A stretch of 64,000 bases of DNA from Isoperla grammatica. Lineage: Eukaryota; Arthropoda; Insecta; Plecoptera; Perlodidae. Position numbers and translations under genes: made by a program. This document shows, in pieces, positions 22,065-31,865 of the stretch. Under the pieces are notes generated by a model, which was not told the DNA's origin, ran no database searches, and worked only from the letters and a program-made list of their open reading frames with translations. Positions within the stretch are counted from its first letter, which is position 1; every line of letters begins with the position of its first letter. The stretch is from assembly GCA_945910005.1 (NCBI GenBank), contig CAMDTW010000479.1:1-64000 (forward strand). The letters are read 5' to 3'.

Positions 22065-22614
22065 TAGGACTGAGTTGTGTAAACGCCCGCGCAAAAATAT
22101 ACGTGTACAAATATTCATACACGTTTAACTGCGTCTTATACCCCGCCTGCCCCAACCCAAAACCCTAACTCGCAGGTTTTTTCGGTCACAGCTCTTCGAC
22201 GAGGCATAGCTTAGTGTGTGGAGTCAAAATGACTGTGGACGGTTTGACACAAAGGTGGAGAATACAATCAACAATGAATATAATAAATCACCCGCGTTAC
22301 TTCGTTGAACATTTTTCCATGAACATTACAACTCATTTTTGTTATCATTTTGTGAATACTGAATAAATAAATAAATTCACATTTAGAGTCTACCCACTCA
22401 GTAACGAAACCGATTTTCAGTGGAGGACTTAAATTTAAAGCGATTAAACCAACCCTATAGGCTCCGAACACCATCGACGAGTGAGCGATAACCAATCAAA
22501 GATCGATATTTTAATTATGAAACATAATATGACAGGAGGAGGAGTGTTACGTTTAAATGCGAAAAATTCAAACAAATAAACGTTTGCAAAATGAAACGTT
22601 TTCTCCCATCCCTA
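22065..22614. mobile_element. hAT-like MITE with exact 8-bp duplication
   Basis: GTAGGGCA occurs at 22057-22064 and again at 22615-22622. The right end is TCTCCCATCCCTA, the same terminus as the MITEs at 24070 and 45913. The left end TAGGACTGAG is decayed. No coding sequence. Confidence 0.65.
22350..22520. repeat. Repeat R1, also in the foldback-1 spacer
   Basis: TTCACATTTAGAGTCTACCC, ACTCAGTAAC, CCATCGACGAGTGAGC and ATAACCAATCAAAGATCGAT recur at 28216-28375. A shorter piece is at about 23325-23392. Shared sequence between two otherwise different elements suggests a common source or exchange. Confidence 0.8.
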
Positions 22615-23309
22615 GTAGGGCAACTGAGTTTTCCCCAGTAAAATCACAGTGTCAGCACACTTGGTCCAAACTAGCCTGTAGGCCTACTAACTATAAGGCT
22701 TCTTACTGCAAGTATGCTACTGAATGAAAATATGAAAGGTAAAGTTAAAATGAAAGGTAATATTATTGTTGGGTGTCTTTCATAGGTAGGCTTAGTAACT
22801 TTTTACCAGCTTAATTAATGGGTACCTACATGTGCAACTTGTAATCAGTTATGTGACTGACTCAGATTCAGATTTCAGATAATTTTATTTTTAAACACAC
22901 TACATGGTTGATTCATTGGTTGGCACATACGTACCATCTTTGTAATTAGTATGATGTTGAAGAAGCCCGCAAAGTTATCAAGACTGAGTGGGGGCCATGC
23001 GCTAAATATTGTAGAATAATTATCAGATAGTGACGGTAAGCATGAGAAGGTGAAGATGTGTACTGGTATTATAATATGAACTAGAGAATTGAAACATAGT
23101 AGGACTTAAGTTGTAGTTAGGGAGATGTTAGAATTGTGAAAGAACAAGTTTAAAAAAAAGGTTGTTTGCAATATATGCGTATTACTCGGTCTTGATTTTG
23201 GTCTCTTATTACTCGGTACTCGGTCTTGTATGTAAATGCAGTCTGCTTAGTGCTTACTAAGTGCAAAGTTGTGGCTCATAACAGTAGCAGACATGTGGCC
23301 CACTACTTG

Positions 23310-23790
23310 TGTTCAGGGGGCCTTCATCCAAATAAATAAAATAAATAAATAAATTCAAATTTAGAGTCTACCCACTCAGTAACTAAACTGATAGAACTAT
23401 GATTGAATAGTAGGCCATCCTATTAAATGTTTTGCTCCAAACTAGATAGTTTTAGTATTTTTTGTGAACTTACGCTAAATTTAGAAACTGATACAAATGC
23501 GTTTACCAGTGGCTTACATACTAATATGATAGCACCGTGATTAAAGGCAAAAGTAGACACTTGGCTAAATTGTAGGAATGTTCTAGTTTAAAACTATATT
23601 CCATTTTTGTCCTAAAGCTCTATTTTCCTCATTTATCACTGTGCAAAAGAGAGTTGGCATTTGAAGAGCAACTTCTCTAAGGTTCCTCAAGCTTCAATTT
23701 GTTTTTTAGGCTAATTCAATGTGTTTGATTTTACAGATCTGCTCCACAAACGGATGGCGCTAGAAACCAGTTCGCCGTCTACTGGTATGG
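23310..23790 (+). repeat. Intron-exon unit, copy 2
   Basis: Copy of 21548-21985 with a small R1-derived insert near 23325-23392. The acceptor ends at 23736 and ATG is at 23754. The frame opens MALETSSPSTGMAETRVAAI, then RGYLSDKIITLVRAAKNN, and stops at 23868-23870 (38 codons). The longer frame suggests this copy keeps the original coding start. No homologue recognised. Confidence 0.6.
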
Positions 23791-23870
23791 CGGAAACAAG
23801 AGTAGCGGCTATTCGGGGATATCTAAGTGATAAAATTATCACGCTGGTTAGGGCAGCAAAAAATAATTAA

Positions 23871-23890
23871 CTAGGAAAACGCTCATGTTC
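23871..23890 (+). repeat. Short copy of the CTAGGAAAACGCTC terminus
   Basis: CTAGGAAAACGCTCATG immediately after the stop codon matches the left end of the element at 31866. Only about 17 bp match. Confidence 0.35.
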
Positions 23891-24069
23891 ATACTTCATT
23901 CTACTATTTACTCATTTTCTATTTGCAATTTGTGTACTGTGTACACTTACCTATTTAATTTTTTACTTTTCAATATTATAATTAGGCCTACACTTGACTT
24001 ACACCATGTTTACAATATTCATTCTACTATTTACGCATTTTCCATTTGCAATTTGCGTTCTATATGTAA

Positions 24070-24363
24070 TAGGGATGGGACGTTGAAACATGGGAGTGGC
24101 TTTAAACATGTACGTTTTGTATGCCACATTTAAACGTTTGTACAATCGTGTTTTGTATATGATAAAAACAAGCTAATATTTTACAACAATATTTTACAAA
24201 ATTTTTCTGCTATTATAGTTTTTCTCGCCACGAATTTTAATTTTACCCTCGGTTTCGTAACTTTCTGGTTATTTTTTCATCTCATGGCAAAGTGGCGACT
24301 AAAACGTTAAAACGCAAATTTAAAAAATGTTAAACCTAGTCTACTCGTATTTGCCCATCCCTA
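24070..24363. mobile_element. hAT-like MITE (TAGGGATGGG family)
   Basis: Ends TAGGGATGGGACG and TTTGCCCATCCCTA are inverted. The flanks ATATGTAA (24062-24069) and ATATGTAC (24364-24371) form an 8-bp duplication with one mismatch. 294 bp, non-coding. Confidence 0.75.
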
Positions 24364-24564
24364 ATATGTACGCTAAACTGTTTAATTTTTTACTTTACAA
24401 TTATTTTAATTACACTTTACGAATTATACTTTTTATGCTATTTGGTTTCATTCTCTATAGGCTAATTGTTGTGAATAAATCACAGTTGCATTTACTAAAC
24501 ATGAATTTTTCATTTAGTATAAGAATCCTCTGTGCATCGTCCAGGGCATCTTTTTGGGATCTGT

Positions 24565-25045
24565 GGTGATATCATCGATATCACCAAAATTTTGTCGATG
24601 TCGGTATATTCTGCTGGTCCGAAATATACAGTAAAGCTGGCGATATCATCATAGCTATGTGGTGATATCGTCATAGCTATGTGGTGATATCGTCATAGCT
24701 ATGTGGTGATATCATCATACCTATGTGGTGATATCATCATACCTATGTGGTGATATCATCAAAATACCCATGCTGACATCATCATGGCTCTGTGGTGATA
24801 TCATCAAAATACCCCTACTGATCCAGGTAATGATATCATCAAAAAACTCCTGCCGATATCACCACAACTGTAGTGATATTACTAAAATATATACCGATAT
24901 CACTATAAAAATGTACTGATATCACCAAAACTGCCTAACGATATCACCAAAATTTTGTCGATGTCGGTATATTCTGCTGGTCCGAAATATACAGTAAAGC
25001 TGGCGATATCATCAAACTTGCTGATATCATTAAAATATGTTTTAC
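24565..25045. repeat. GATATC array, right
   Basis: A run of GTGATATCATCATAGCTATG-type units (about 24-27 bp spacing) near 24640-24760. The block from CCAAAATTTTGTCGATG to AAAGCTGGCGATATCATCA occurs twice, at about 24585 and 24947. Together with the left array it gives the element mirror-like ends. Confidence 0.85.
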
Positions 25046-25233
25046 TGATAGTTCGAGCAGGGAAGGCAAAGACCAAAGGCAAAAAGTAGGCTAGAAATTA
25101 CATTACGATCTTACAGTAGAATACGACCCTCAGTTTTAATAGATAAACAGATGCAACAATCGAGAACCGTTTAGCTTACAGAACAGGCCTACAGTATATG
25201 AGAGCAATTTTAACAACACAATTATTGTTTTAG

Positions 25234-25549
25234 CCTCGGTCGTCGCATCAACTTCTGGTGGAATAAAATCTAACACCTCCAGTAGAAGAAGACCTGCATG
25301 TCCATTGAAAAAAACAACTCCTCTTTCTGATGCAGAAAAAAGATTCAGCACTCTGGCTACAGAGAAATTGGTAGTTGTCCGTTTACAAAAACAAATGATT
25401 GGCGACGACAACAAACTATAAGGCTTGAGAGGGAGGGAAAAGAGCACAAACTAAAAATGAAATTATTGCGTTTAGGGTTTTGCCATGCCTACCAAATTTA
25501 CACAATTTTGAGAATGAAATCGCTTCGATCTTTGCATGAACACGCTTAG
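25234..25549 (+). pseudogene. MYB/SANT-like protein, C-terminal exon
   Basis: After the acceptor ATTGTTTTAG the frame reads SVVASTSGGIKSNTSSRRRP, then TTPLSDAEKRFSTLATEKLV and VVRLQKQMI. A frameshift near 25420 leads to RLEREGKEHKLKMKLLRLGF and a stop at 25547-25549. The order AEKR...LATEKL, then a heptad-rich LEREGKEHKLKMKLL coil, is the typical dimerising C-terminus of MYB/SANT proteins. I infer that this was joined to the exons at 18.9-19.8 kb before the 5.27-kb insertion. Confidence 0.5.
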
Positions 25550-25573
25550 ACTACGAACTCAACTTTGTTTCAG

Positions 25574-25747
25574 ACTTCGTCATAGTCGACGTAGTAGCTC
25601 CTGCAAGGTCCGACCACGACGTCGAGTCGCTCCTTGCACAAGACTCATCAAATGATGGGGAGGGCGAAATTGTAGACGATGACAATAGGCCGGTTGAAGT
25701 GGGGAAAGAGACAATGTTGTCAACAGGCGATGCACCACTTTTAAACG
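25574..25747 (+). pseudogene. P-element transposase (THAP9-like), linker exon
   Basis: Bounded by GTTTCAG (acceptor) and AACG/GTGAGG (donor). It encodes an acidic stretch: DFVIVDVVAPARSDHDVESL, then SSNDGEGEIVDDDNRPVE. It has no domain of its own. It is assigned to the P-element gene only because the next exon in phase is clearly P-element; the N-terminal THAP domain was not found. Confidence 0.4.
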
Positions 25748-25881
25748 GTGAGGATAAAACATGTATTGAGGGCATTCATTATGTACGCATAATTAATTAA
25801 TTTACGTAGAATAAGGTAGCTAAAGAAAAATAATCATCACCTACTTATCAACATATTTCCTTGATTGTTATTTATATTTAG

Positions 25882-26425
25882 CTAACCAGACACCCCAGAG
25901 GTTTTCCGCGGTCAAGGCCTACGGCATTCGCCGCCAGGCCATGACGACGCGTGATAACGCATCATAAAATACGCAGCAAGCACGCGCAAGGAGATGAAGA
26001 AATTTAAGGCAAAATGACTAAAGCTGCAAAATAATCTTAAAGATGTTAAAAGGGTACTGGACAAGTCAAGCCTTGTTGCCAAACTGCAGAATTCTATTTC
26101 CCCTACATTGGCGGCCATGTTTGAGGGGGAAATGAGAAACCACAGCCGGGCTTAACGTGGTCATCGATGGACACTGCAAGACAAGGTGATTGCAGTGTCC
26201 ATCATGAAACGTAGCCCCAGGTGCTATTACTGCCATGCAAGCGGACGCTTATTAACTTGCTGGCTAAAATACAGTTTCGCCCGGGCATCAACATAAAAAT
26301 GCTAGAGCATTTGGGCAAGCGAGTTGGGGCAATATGTGAAGGCGATAAATATTGCTCGTGAGCCTTCGACGAGATGTCCCTGCATTCCAGCCTTTTTTAC
26401 AACGAGTCAGTAGACCAGATAGTAG
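25882..26425 (+). pseudogene. P-element transposase (THAP9-like), central exon
   Basis: In more than one frame the exon gives LQNSISPTLAAMFEGEMRNH, DKVIAVSIMKRSPRCYYC, INIKMLEHLGK and DEMSLHSSLFYNESVDQIVG. This is the block before and including the first catalytic Asp (F/DEM) of P-element transposases. Several stops and indels show decay. The donor GTAG/GTACGT ends it at 26425. The split codon is completed by GCTTCGAG at 30903 (GFEDYG), so the intron 26426-30902 now contains foldback element 1. Confidence 0.75.
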
Positions 26426-26714
26426 GTACGTCTATACCACTTAACGTTATATTTATTAAATATATTACATACAACCTTAAATTTATTCAATTTGCATATA
26501 AGTACAATTTTGAAATGCTTTTCAGGTTTGTGAATTTTATATAATATTTTGTCGATAACTTTTTCCGCTACCAGAGGTTGAGGAGGTGGTTGTGTCAGGC
26601 CTGGCTAGCCGGCAACGAAGACATTAGCCCAAGAAATGGAGTACCTCACTACTCCCCCCTACCCGATAGTTAATGTTGGAAACGGGGTCAAGATATATAT
26701 ATTGTCGATGATTA
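26426..26714. other. P-element intron, left part
   Basis: Non-coding. It ends in TTA (26712-26714), the left copy of the target duplication of foldback element 1. Confidence 0.55.
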
Positions 26715-26774
26715 TAGTAGAGGAGCAAAAGGTAACATTTAAGTTCTCGTGCGCCTTTCGTGAAAGAGTATTGC

Positions 26775-27374
26775 GGTAAACGGTATTCTGTTACGGCATA
26801 CCACACGAGTATTTTGCACCTACCTGGCACATCCTGGCACGCTGCAGAGGGCGCCACGAGCGTCGTGACGTCATAGACACGTTTTAATTAATAACTTTTG
26901 AACGGTTTATGTCACAGAAAATATCAAGAGGACAATTTTATGATGTCATACTAGACGAGCATTTATAACCTATCTGCCACATTCTGGCAGGCTGCAGAGG
27001 GCGCCAGGAGCGTCCTGACGTCATATACACGTTTAAACTAATAACGTTTGAACAGTTCATGTCACAGAAAATATGTAGGCAACAATTCTACTATAAAATA
27101 CTATACGAGTATTTTGCACCTACCTGGCAAATCCTGGCACGCTGCAGAGGGCGCCAGGGGCGTTATGACGTCATAGACACGTTTTAATTAATAACATTTG
27201 ACCGGTTCATGTCACAGAAAATGTCAAGGAAACACTTCTATTACGAAATACTATTTGAGTATTTGTCACCTACTTGGCACATCGTGGCACGCTGCAGAGG
27301 GCGCCAGGAGCGTCGTGACGTCATACACTTTTTCATAAATAACTTTTGAACGGTTCATATCACAGAAAATATCA
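26775..27374. repeat. 150-bp satellite, 4 units, left arm
   Basis: GCTGCAGAGGGCGCCA starts at 26841, 26991, 27141 and 27291, exactly 150 bp apart. Each unit also has TGACGTCA 25 bp further on (26866, 27016, 27166, 27316), AATAAC-TTTGAACGGTT and TGTCACAGAAAATAT. Units differ at scattered positions, so they are not a recent amplification. Confidence 0.95.
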
Positions 27375-27689
27375 AGATGAAAATATTATAGACAATTTAA
27401 ATACAAATCGATTGATATGTACCAATAGGGTAATCATGCAATATTTAAGAGAGATATTGCTAACAAATAATCATAATTAGATGTGTACATGAAATTCAGG
27501 GCATCCCTAATCGTAATATCTATTTATAACTATTTCGGAGTTATAATTGTATCGCTGTGAAGGACTAAATAATCGTAGTCATCCCAACATACCCATGGAT
27601 ATCTGTTGTTTAACAATAATAATAATAATAATTATTGTATACTAGTTACTATTCATGGACTGATTAGTAAAACTCACGTTTGTGAGAAG

Positions 27690-28070
27690 TTCTCTTCATC
27701 TTCATCATCATTGCCTTCATCCTCATCTCCCGTGTTGTCGGTATTCAAGCACTCTTTGTTCCTCGTCTTCAGTTGAGCAGCCACAAAGCTCGGTGCACCT
27801 CATGTTATTTGCTTTGCAGCTGCATCTTGACGCACACCTTGATTTTAAGCAGTTGACGGCAGCCGGTGCAGGTTCGAGGGTTGTCATGACTGCCACATAC
27901 TCGTTGCTCTCAAGTAGCCATCCGTAGTCTTCGGGTAATAAGTTGATAGGGTTGGCAACCTGGTCATTATGCCACACCCAGCATTGATGGTGAGCACGTA
28001 GTATGGCTTGGAGATATGCAGCTTTGCTGGGTGGAAGCTTTTGGTGGGTGCTTGGCAAGACTTTTTGTGA
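27690..28070 (-). pseudogene. CXC-type C-terminal domain of the foldback protein, left arm
   Basis: The frame reads LPPSKAAYLQAILRAHHQCW, VWHNDQVANPINLLPEDYGW and VMTTLEPAPAAVNCLKSRCA, then SRCSCKANNMRCTELCGCS. The pattern HxQxxxWHND, then P-x-x-YGW, MTTxxPAP and a CxCxxxxxxCxxLCxC cluster (tesmin/TSO1-like CXC spacing) is the C-terminal half of a widespread animal transposon protein of unknown name. An extra A after GAGGAACAA shifts the acidic tail out of frame. CXC domains bind DNA, so an end-binding role is plausible. Confidence 0.7.
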
Positions 28071-28215
28071 AACATGCGCTATCGAAGGTAAGACACTGAG
28101 CTCAGTTTAGTGAATGGACAGTAAAGTTTGCAAACAAACTTCTCTAGACCACTTATCACGGAGTCTTTTAGAGCAACAGTTTAACCTAGTTGTTTAAATG
28201 CTGAAAATATTTCAT

Positions 28216-28500
28216 GAATAAAATAAATAAATTCACATATAGAGTCTACCCACTCAGTAACTAAACTGATTTGCAGTGGGAGACTTAAAGTGACTAAACC
28301 AACCCTGTAGGCCTCGAACACCATCGACGAGTGAGCTATAACCAATCAAAGATCGATATTTCAAATACAATCATATGAATCAGTGATTGGACAGTGCGAA
28401 CACCTGCAGACAGATCCCAGAATCAACAGAAAATTTCAAGGGAACAATTCTAATACGAAATACTATTTGAGTATTTTGCACCTACTTGGCACATCGTCGG
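28216..28500. repeat. Rearranged spacer: R1 copy plus stray satellite piece
   Basis: 28216-28375 is a copy of repeat R1 (see 22350). 28425-28497 (CAGAAAATTTCAAGGGAACA to TGGCACATCG) is half a satellite unit. These lie between the nuclease domain and the left-arm CXC part, where continuous coding would be expected. The spacer has therefore lost coding sequence by rearrangement. Confidence 0.7.
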
Positions 28501-29105
28501 ATTCTCTGAAAGCTTTCCAGCACGAAAGCTTTCCCATTCCTGAAAATCCCCCAGTGTTGTCGGAACCACTGAAAGCGTGAAATCCAGTTAGTCCTGAAAC
28601 TTGATTGTGCCCAATTGTGTTGTATAGTGACCCAAGTGCTATCCTTCTATTATTTCCCCCTTCACCTGTTATGAACACAGTATTTTTACCGAGATCGGTG
28701 TAACGTCGCAGTGCCAGGACAAGGACATCTGTATCTGGGGAAAAAATAGATGTTTGAGTAGCTCCTCGTTTTGTCGCATCTACTGCATGAAGCAACATCT
28801 TTGTATCGGTTTCTTCTTGTTCACTATTTAAGTGTGGTATAAGTTTTTGTACTAATAGTCTTGTTACTCCATGCGACAACTGTTTGTCGCTCCATGGCCT
28901 GTGAGGCTCGAATCATCTTCTGTGAAAAATATTCTGTTGGCTCATACTTGGTGTTGGTGTGACCAAGTAGTTGTGACATGCTCAAGTGCCCGATGGGCGT
29001 GTTGTCTGTAATGCGATAAGCTACAGCAGCTTTTCCTCCTTGCCGGGTCTTTCGAGTAGCCGATTTTAATGAAACAGGAATGTCATTTCTATCAAATACC
29101 GTACC
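28463..29105 (-). pseudogene. XPG/FEN-like nuclease domain protein of foldback element 1
   Basis: Read on minus: VFDRNDIPVSLKSATRKTRQ, GGKAAVAYRITDNTPIGHLS, EYFSQKMIRASQAMERQTVV. After a frameshift near 28860 come EQEETDTKMLLHAVDATKRG, IFSPDTDVLVLALRRY, HAFSGSDNTGGFSGMGKLSC and WKAF. E-(E/A)-D-T-K, SPDTDVLVL and a G-x-D-x-T-x-F-x-G-x-G-K block match the spacing of XPG-I and helix-3-turn-helix parts of FEN/XPG-type flap nucleases: acidic EAD, then DSD/DTD, then GCD-x-xxG-x-GxKxA. Asn replaces Thr in SDNT. Fold assignment is inference. The gene continued into the CXC part in the left arm. The frameshift and missing middle make this copy dead. Confidence 0.6.
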
Positions 29106-29339
29106 ACGTGGACCTCGGAAAACTCACTAGAACTGTTGTCAATGTGCATGATAAGAAGTTTGGCTAGATCCTCACAAGTGCTGGTGTGTGGAAGAATCCG
29201 ACTATGAAATATTTTCAGCATTTAAATAACTAGGTTAAACTATTGCTCTAAAAGACTCCGTGATAAGTGGTCTAGAGAAGTTTGTTTGCAAACTTTACTG
29301 TCCATTCACTAAACTGAGCTCAGTGTCTTACCTTCGATA

Positions 29340-29742
29340 GCGCATGTTTCACAAAAAGTCTTGCCAAGCACCCACCAAAAGCTTCCACCCAGCAAAGCCG
29401 CATATCTCCAAGCCATACTACGTGGTCACCATCAATGCTGGGTGTGGCATAATGACCAGGTTGCCAACCCTATCAACTTATTACCCGAAGACTACGGATG
29501 GCTACTTGAGAGCAACGAGTATGTGGCAGTCATGACAACCCTCGAACCTGCACCGGCTGCCGTCCACTGCTTAAAATCAAGGTGTGCGTCAAGATGCAGC
29601 TGCAAAGCAAATAACATGAGGTGCACCGAGCTTTGTGGAATGTGGCTGCTCAACTGAAGACGAGGAACAAGAGTGCTTGAATACCGACAACACGGGAGAT
29701 GAGGATGAAGACAATGATGATGAAGATGAAGAGAACTTCTAA
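29340..29742 (+). pseudogene. CXC-type domain duplicate, right arm
   Basis: Inverted duplicate of the left-arm coding segment. It differs by an extra GAATGTG-like insertion in the CXC codons (ELCGMW instead of ELCGCS) but keeps the original acidic end: TEDEEQECLNTDNTGDEDED, then NDDEDEENF and a stop at 29740-29742. The two arms carry different lesions, so between them the ancestral 3' end can be read. Confidence 0.7.
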
Positions 29743-30044
29743 CAAACGTGAGTTTTACTAATCAGTCTATGAATAGTAACTAGTATACAATAATAATTAT
29801 TATTATTATTATTGTTAAACAACATATATCCATGGGTATGTTGGGATGACTACGATTATTTAGTCCTTCACAGCGATACAATTATAACTCCGAAATAGTT
29901 ATAAATAGATATTACGATTAGGGATGCCCTGCATTTCATATACACATCTAATTATGATTATTTGTTAGCAATATCTCTCTTAAATATTGCATGATTACCC
30001 TATTGGTACATATCAATCGATTTGTATTTAAATTGTCTATAATA

Positions 30045-30643
30045 TTTTCATCTTGATATTTTCTGTGATATGAACCGTTCAAAAGTTATTAATGAAAAAG
30101 TGTATGACGTCACGACGCTCCTGGCGCCCTCTGCAGCGTGCCACGCTGTGCCAAGTAGGTGCAAAATACTCAAATAGTATTTCGTAATAGAAGTGTTTCC
30201 TTGACATTTTCTGTGACATGAACCGGTCAAACGTTATTAATTAAAACGTGTCTATGACGTCATAACGCTCCTGGCGCCCTCTGCAGCGTGCCAGGATTTG
30301 CCAGGTAGGTGCAAAATACTCGTATAGTATTTTATAGTAGAATTGTCGCCTACATATTTTCTGTGACATGAACTGTTCAAACGTTATTAGTTCAAACGTG
30401 TATATGACGTCACGACGCTCCTGGCGCCCTCTGCAGCCCGCCAGAATGTGGCAAATAGGTTATAAATGCTCGTCTAGTATGACATCATAAAGTTGTCCTC
30501 TTGATATTTTCTGTGACATAAACCGTTCAAAAGTTATTAATTAAAGCGTGTCTATGACGTCACGACGCTCCTGGCGCCCTCTGCAGCGTGCCAGGATGTG
30601 CCAGGTAGGTGCAAAATACTCGTGTGGTATGCCGTAACAGAAT
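30045..30643. repeat. 150-bp satellite, 4 units, right arm (inverted)
   Basis: TGACGTCA at 30105, 30255, 30405 and 30555, again exactly 150 bp apart, with the reverse complement of GCTGCAGAGGGCGCCA beside each. Confidence 0.95.
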
Positions 30644-30902
30644 ACCGTTTACCGCAATACTCTTTCACGAAAGGCGCACGAGATACCTTTTGCTCCTCTA
30701 CTATTAAGTTGGTTATTACGTATGGTATTCAACAATTAGGTCTTAATACGATATCGTAGTGCGCGGGGGGGGGGAGGTTATTGAATAAATGGTCTTATCT
30801 CAGTTCAGTTATAGAAGAAATTATGTTATATGATGTATGTGTTACCTATTATGTACAGGATTATTGATTATAATTGACTTTCTTCTAGTATTTTATCTAC
30901 AG

Positions 30903-31660
30903 GCTTCGAGGATTATGGTGCTAATCAAGGGTTGTTGCGAATAATGCGTTAGTGTTTATGGCTAGAGGCCTACGCCGCAAATGGAAGCAACCGATTGCTT
31001 TTTACTTCTGCGCAGACACCACGCCTACACTGATATTGGGACAACTAAACCAAGAGGTTATCCGAGTGCCGGACTGATAGTTGTTGCCACTGTCTGTGAC
31101 CAAGGCCCAACCAATCGTGGGGCGGTACAAAACCTCATCAACAAAACACGGACTGATCGTCCGGGCCCGTGGTTTGAGGTTGATGGGCAGGTTATTGTAA
31201 ACCTGTACGATCCCCCCATTTAATTAAATGCCTCCGCACTTTGCTGATGGATTACAACGTAACGTGGGAATTCAAAACAGCAAAGTGGGAGCATATAAAA
31301 GCATTTTACGAGTGGGATAGGGTTTGCCAGGATGGCCCAAAAGTTGACAGACGATCATATACAGCCGGAGGGGAAGCTGAGAATGAAGGTCAACCTTGCA
31401 GCACAGCTAATGAGCCACACTGTTTCGGCTGCAATGCTGACTGTAGCGACATTTGGTGGAGATGTCTTACCGAGTGCTGCAAGGGAGACAGCAGAGTTTT
31501 TGGGCGACGTTGACCAACTGTTTGACAGTTTCAACGGAACCACACGATACCCAGAAAGCGGGAAGGTTCTGCGAACATGTCTCTCAGAGCAGTCGCCTCA
31601 TATTCCATTCTGGGGCAACATGCTCAAGAAACTGAACTCGTGGAATTTTCGACGAGTCAA
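30903..31660 (+). pseudogene. P-element transposase (THAP9-like), catalytic-core exon
   Basis: Starts GFEDYG at the acceptor, then in shifting frames ALVFMARGLRRKWKQPIAFY, FCADTT, GLIVVATVCDQGPTNRGAVQ (second catalytic Asp in CDQG), WFEVDGQVIVNLYDPPI and LMDYNVTWEF. It continues with LRMKVNLAAQLMSHTVSAAM, ARETAEFLGDVDQLFDSFNG and GNMLKKLNSWNF. These are the ordered blocks of the RNase-H-like core and GTP-binding insertion of P-element transposases. At least four frame changes make it a pseudogene. It follows directly on the exon at 25882 and continues at 36930. Confidence 0.85.
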
Positions 31661-31865
31661 TTCAATTCAAATCAATTTCAATTTTTAGATCATTTTATTC
31701 CCAAATCAAACACACTTCCACCATACAAACAATAAACATTAATGAAACATAAGAAAACAAAATATAATATATGCATACAAAAACTGAAAACCTTGTTATG
31801 GGAAGCTCGCGTAAGGAACGGAATCCTTGTGGTCGAGCTGACAATGTAAAATAAATATGTATATA
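31661..31865. other. P-element intron, AT-rich, no gene
   Basis: TCAATTCAATTCAAATCAAT and AT-rich sequence, no coding signal; probably an intron or fragment of an inserted repeat. Confidence 0.4.

Larger units (their letters stand above)
19797..25062. mobile_element. 5.27-kb element with GATATC arrays at both ends
   Basis: The outer ends are inverted copies. On the left, CCCTGCTTGAACTATCAG then TAAAATATTTTGGTGATA. On the right, reverse complement, CCCTGCTCGAACTATCAG then TAAAACATATTTTAATGATA. AAGACAA (19790-19796) and AAGGCAA (25063-25069) may be a 7-bp target duplication with one mismatch. Inside each end lies an array of GATATC-centred motifs. The interior holds a promoter-like exon, a duplicated intron-exon unit, two hAT-like MITEs and a microsatellite, but no recognisable transposase. 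It interrupts the MYB/SANT gene. The superfamily is unknown; it may be non-autonomous. Confidence 0.65.
26715..30703 (-). mobile_element. Foldback element 1 (4.0 kb) with nuclease/CXC gene, TTA duplication
   Basis: Two inverted arms, 26715-28215 (1501 bp) and 29204-30703 (1500 bp), enclose a 988-bp spacer. The tips read TAGTAGAGGAGCAAAAGG in both directions, and TTA flanks both sides (26712-26714, 30704-30706). Each arm, from tip inward, has a unique end, four 150-bp satellite units, an AT-rich part with (TAA)n, and the 3' part of a gene encoding a CXC-type Cys-rich domain. The spacer adds the nuclease-like domain on the minus strand, in line with the left arm, so the left arm is the true 3' end of the gene and the right arm an inverted duplicate. 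The 3-bp TWA duplication recalls Harbinger, but the protein is not a Harbinger transposase. Superfamily undetermined. Confidence 0.85.

Noticed and set aside
26570..26640. Possible extra P-element exon (EVEEVVVSGLASRQRRH)
   Set aside because: The exon at 25882 joins in phase to the one at 30903 with the expected block order, so this stretch is intronic.
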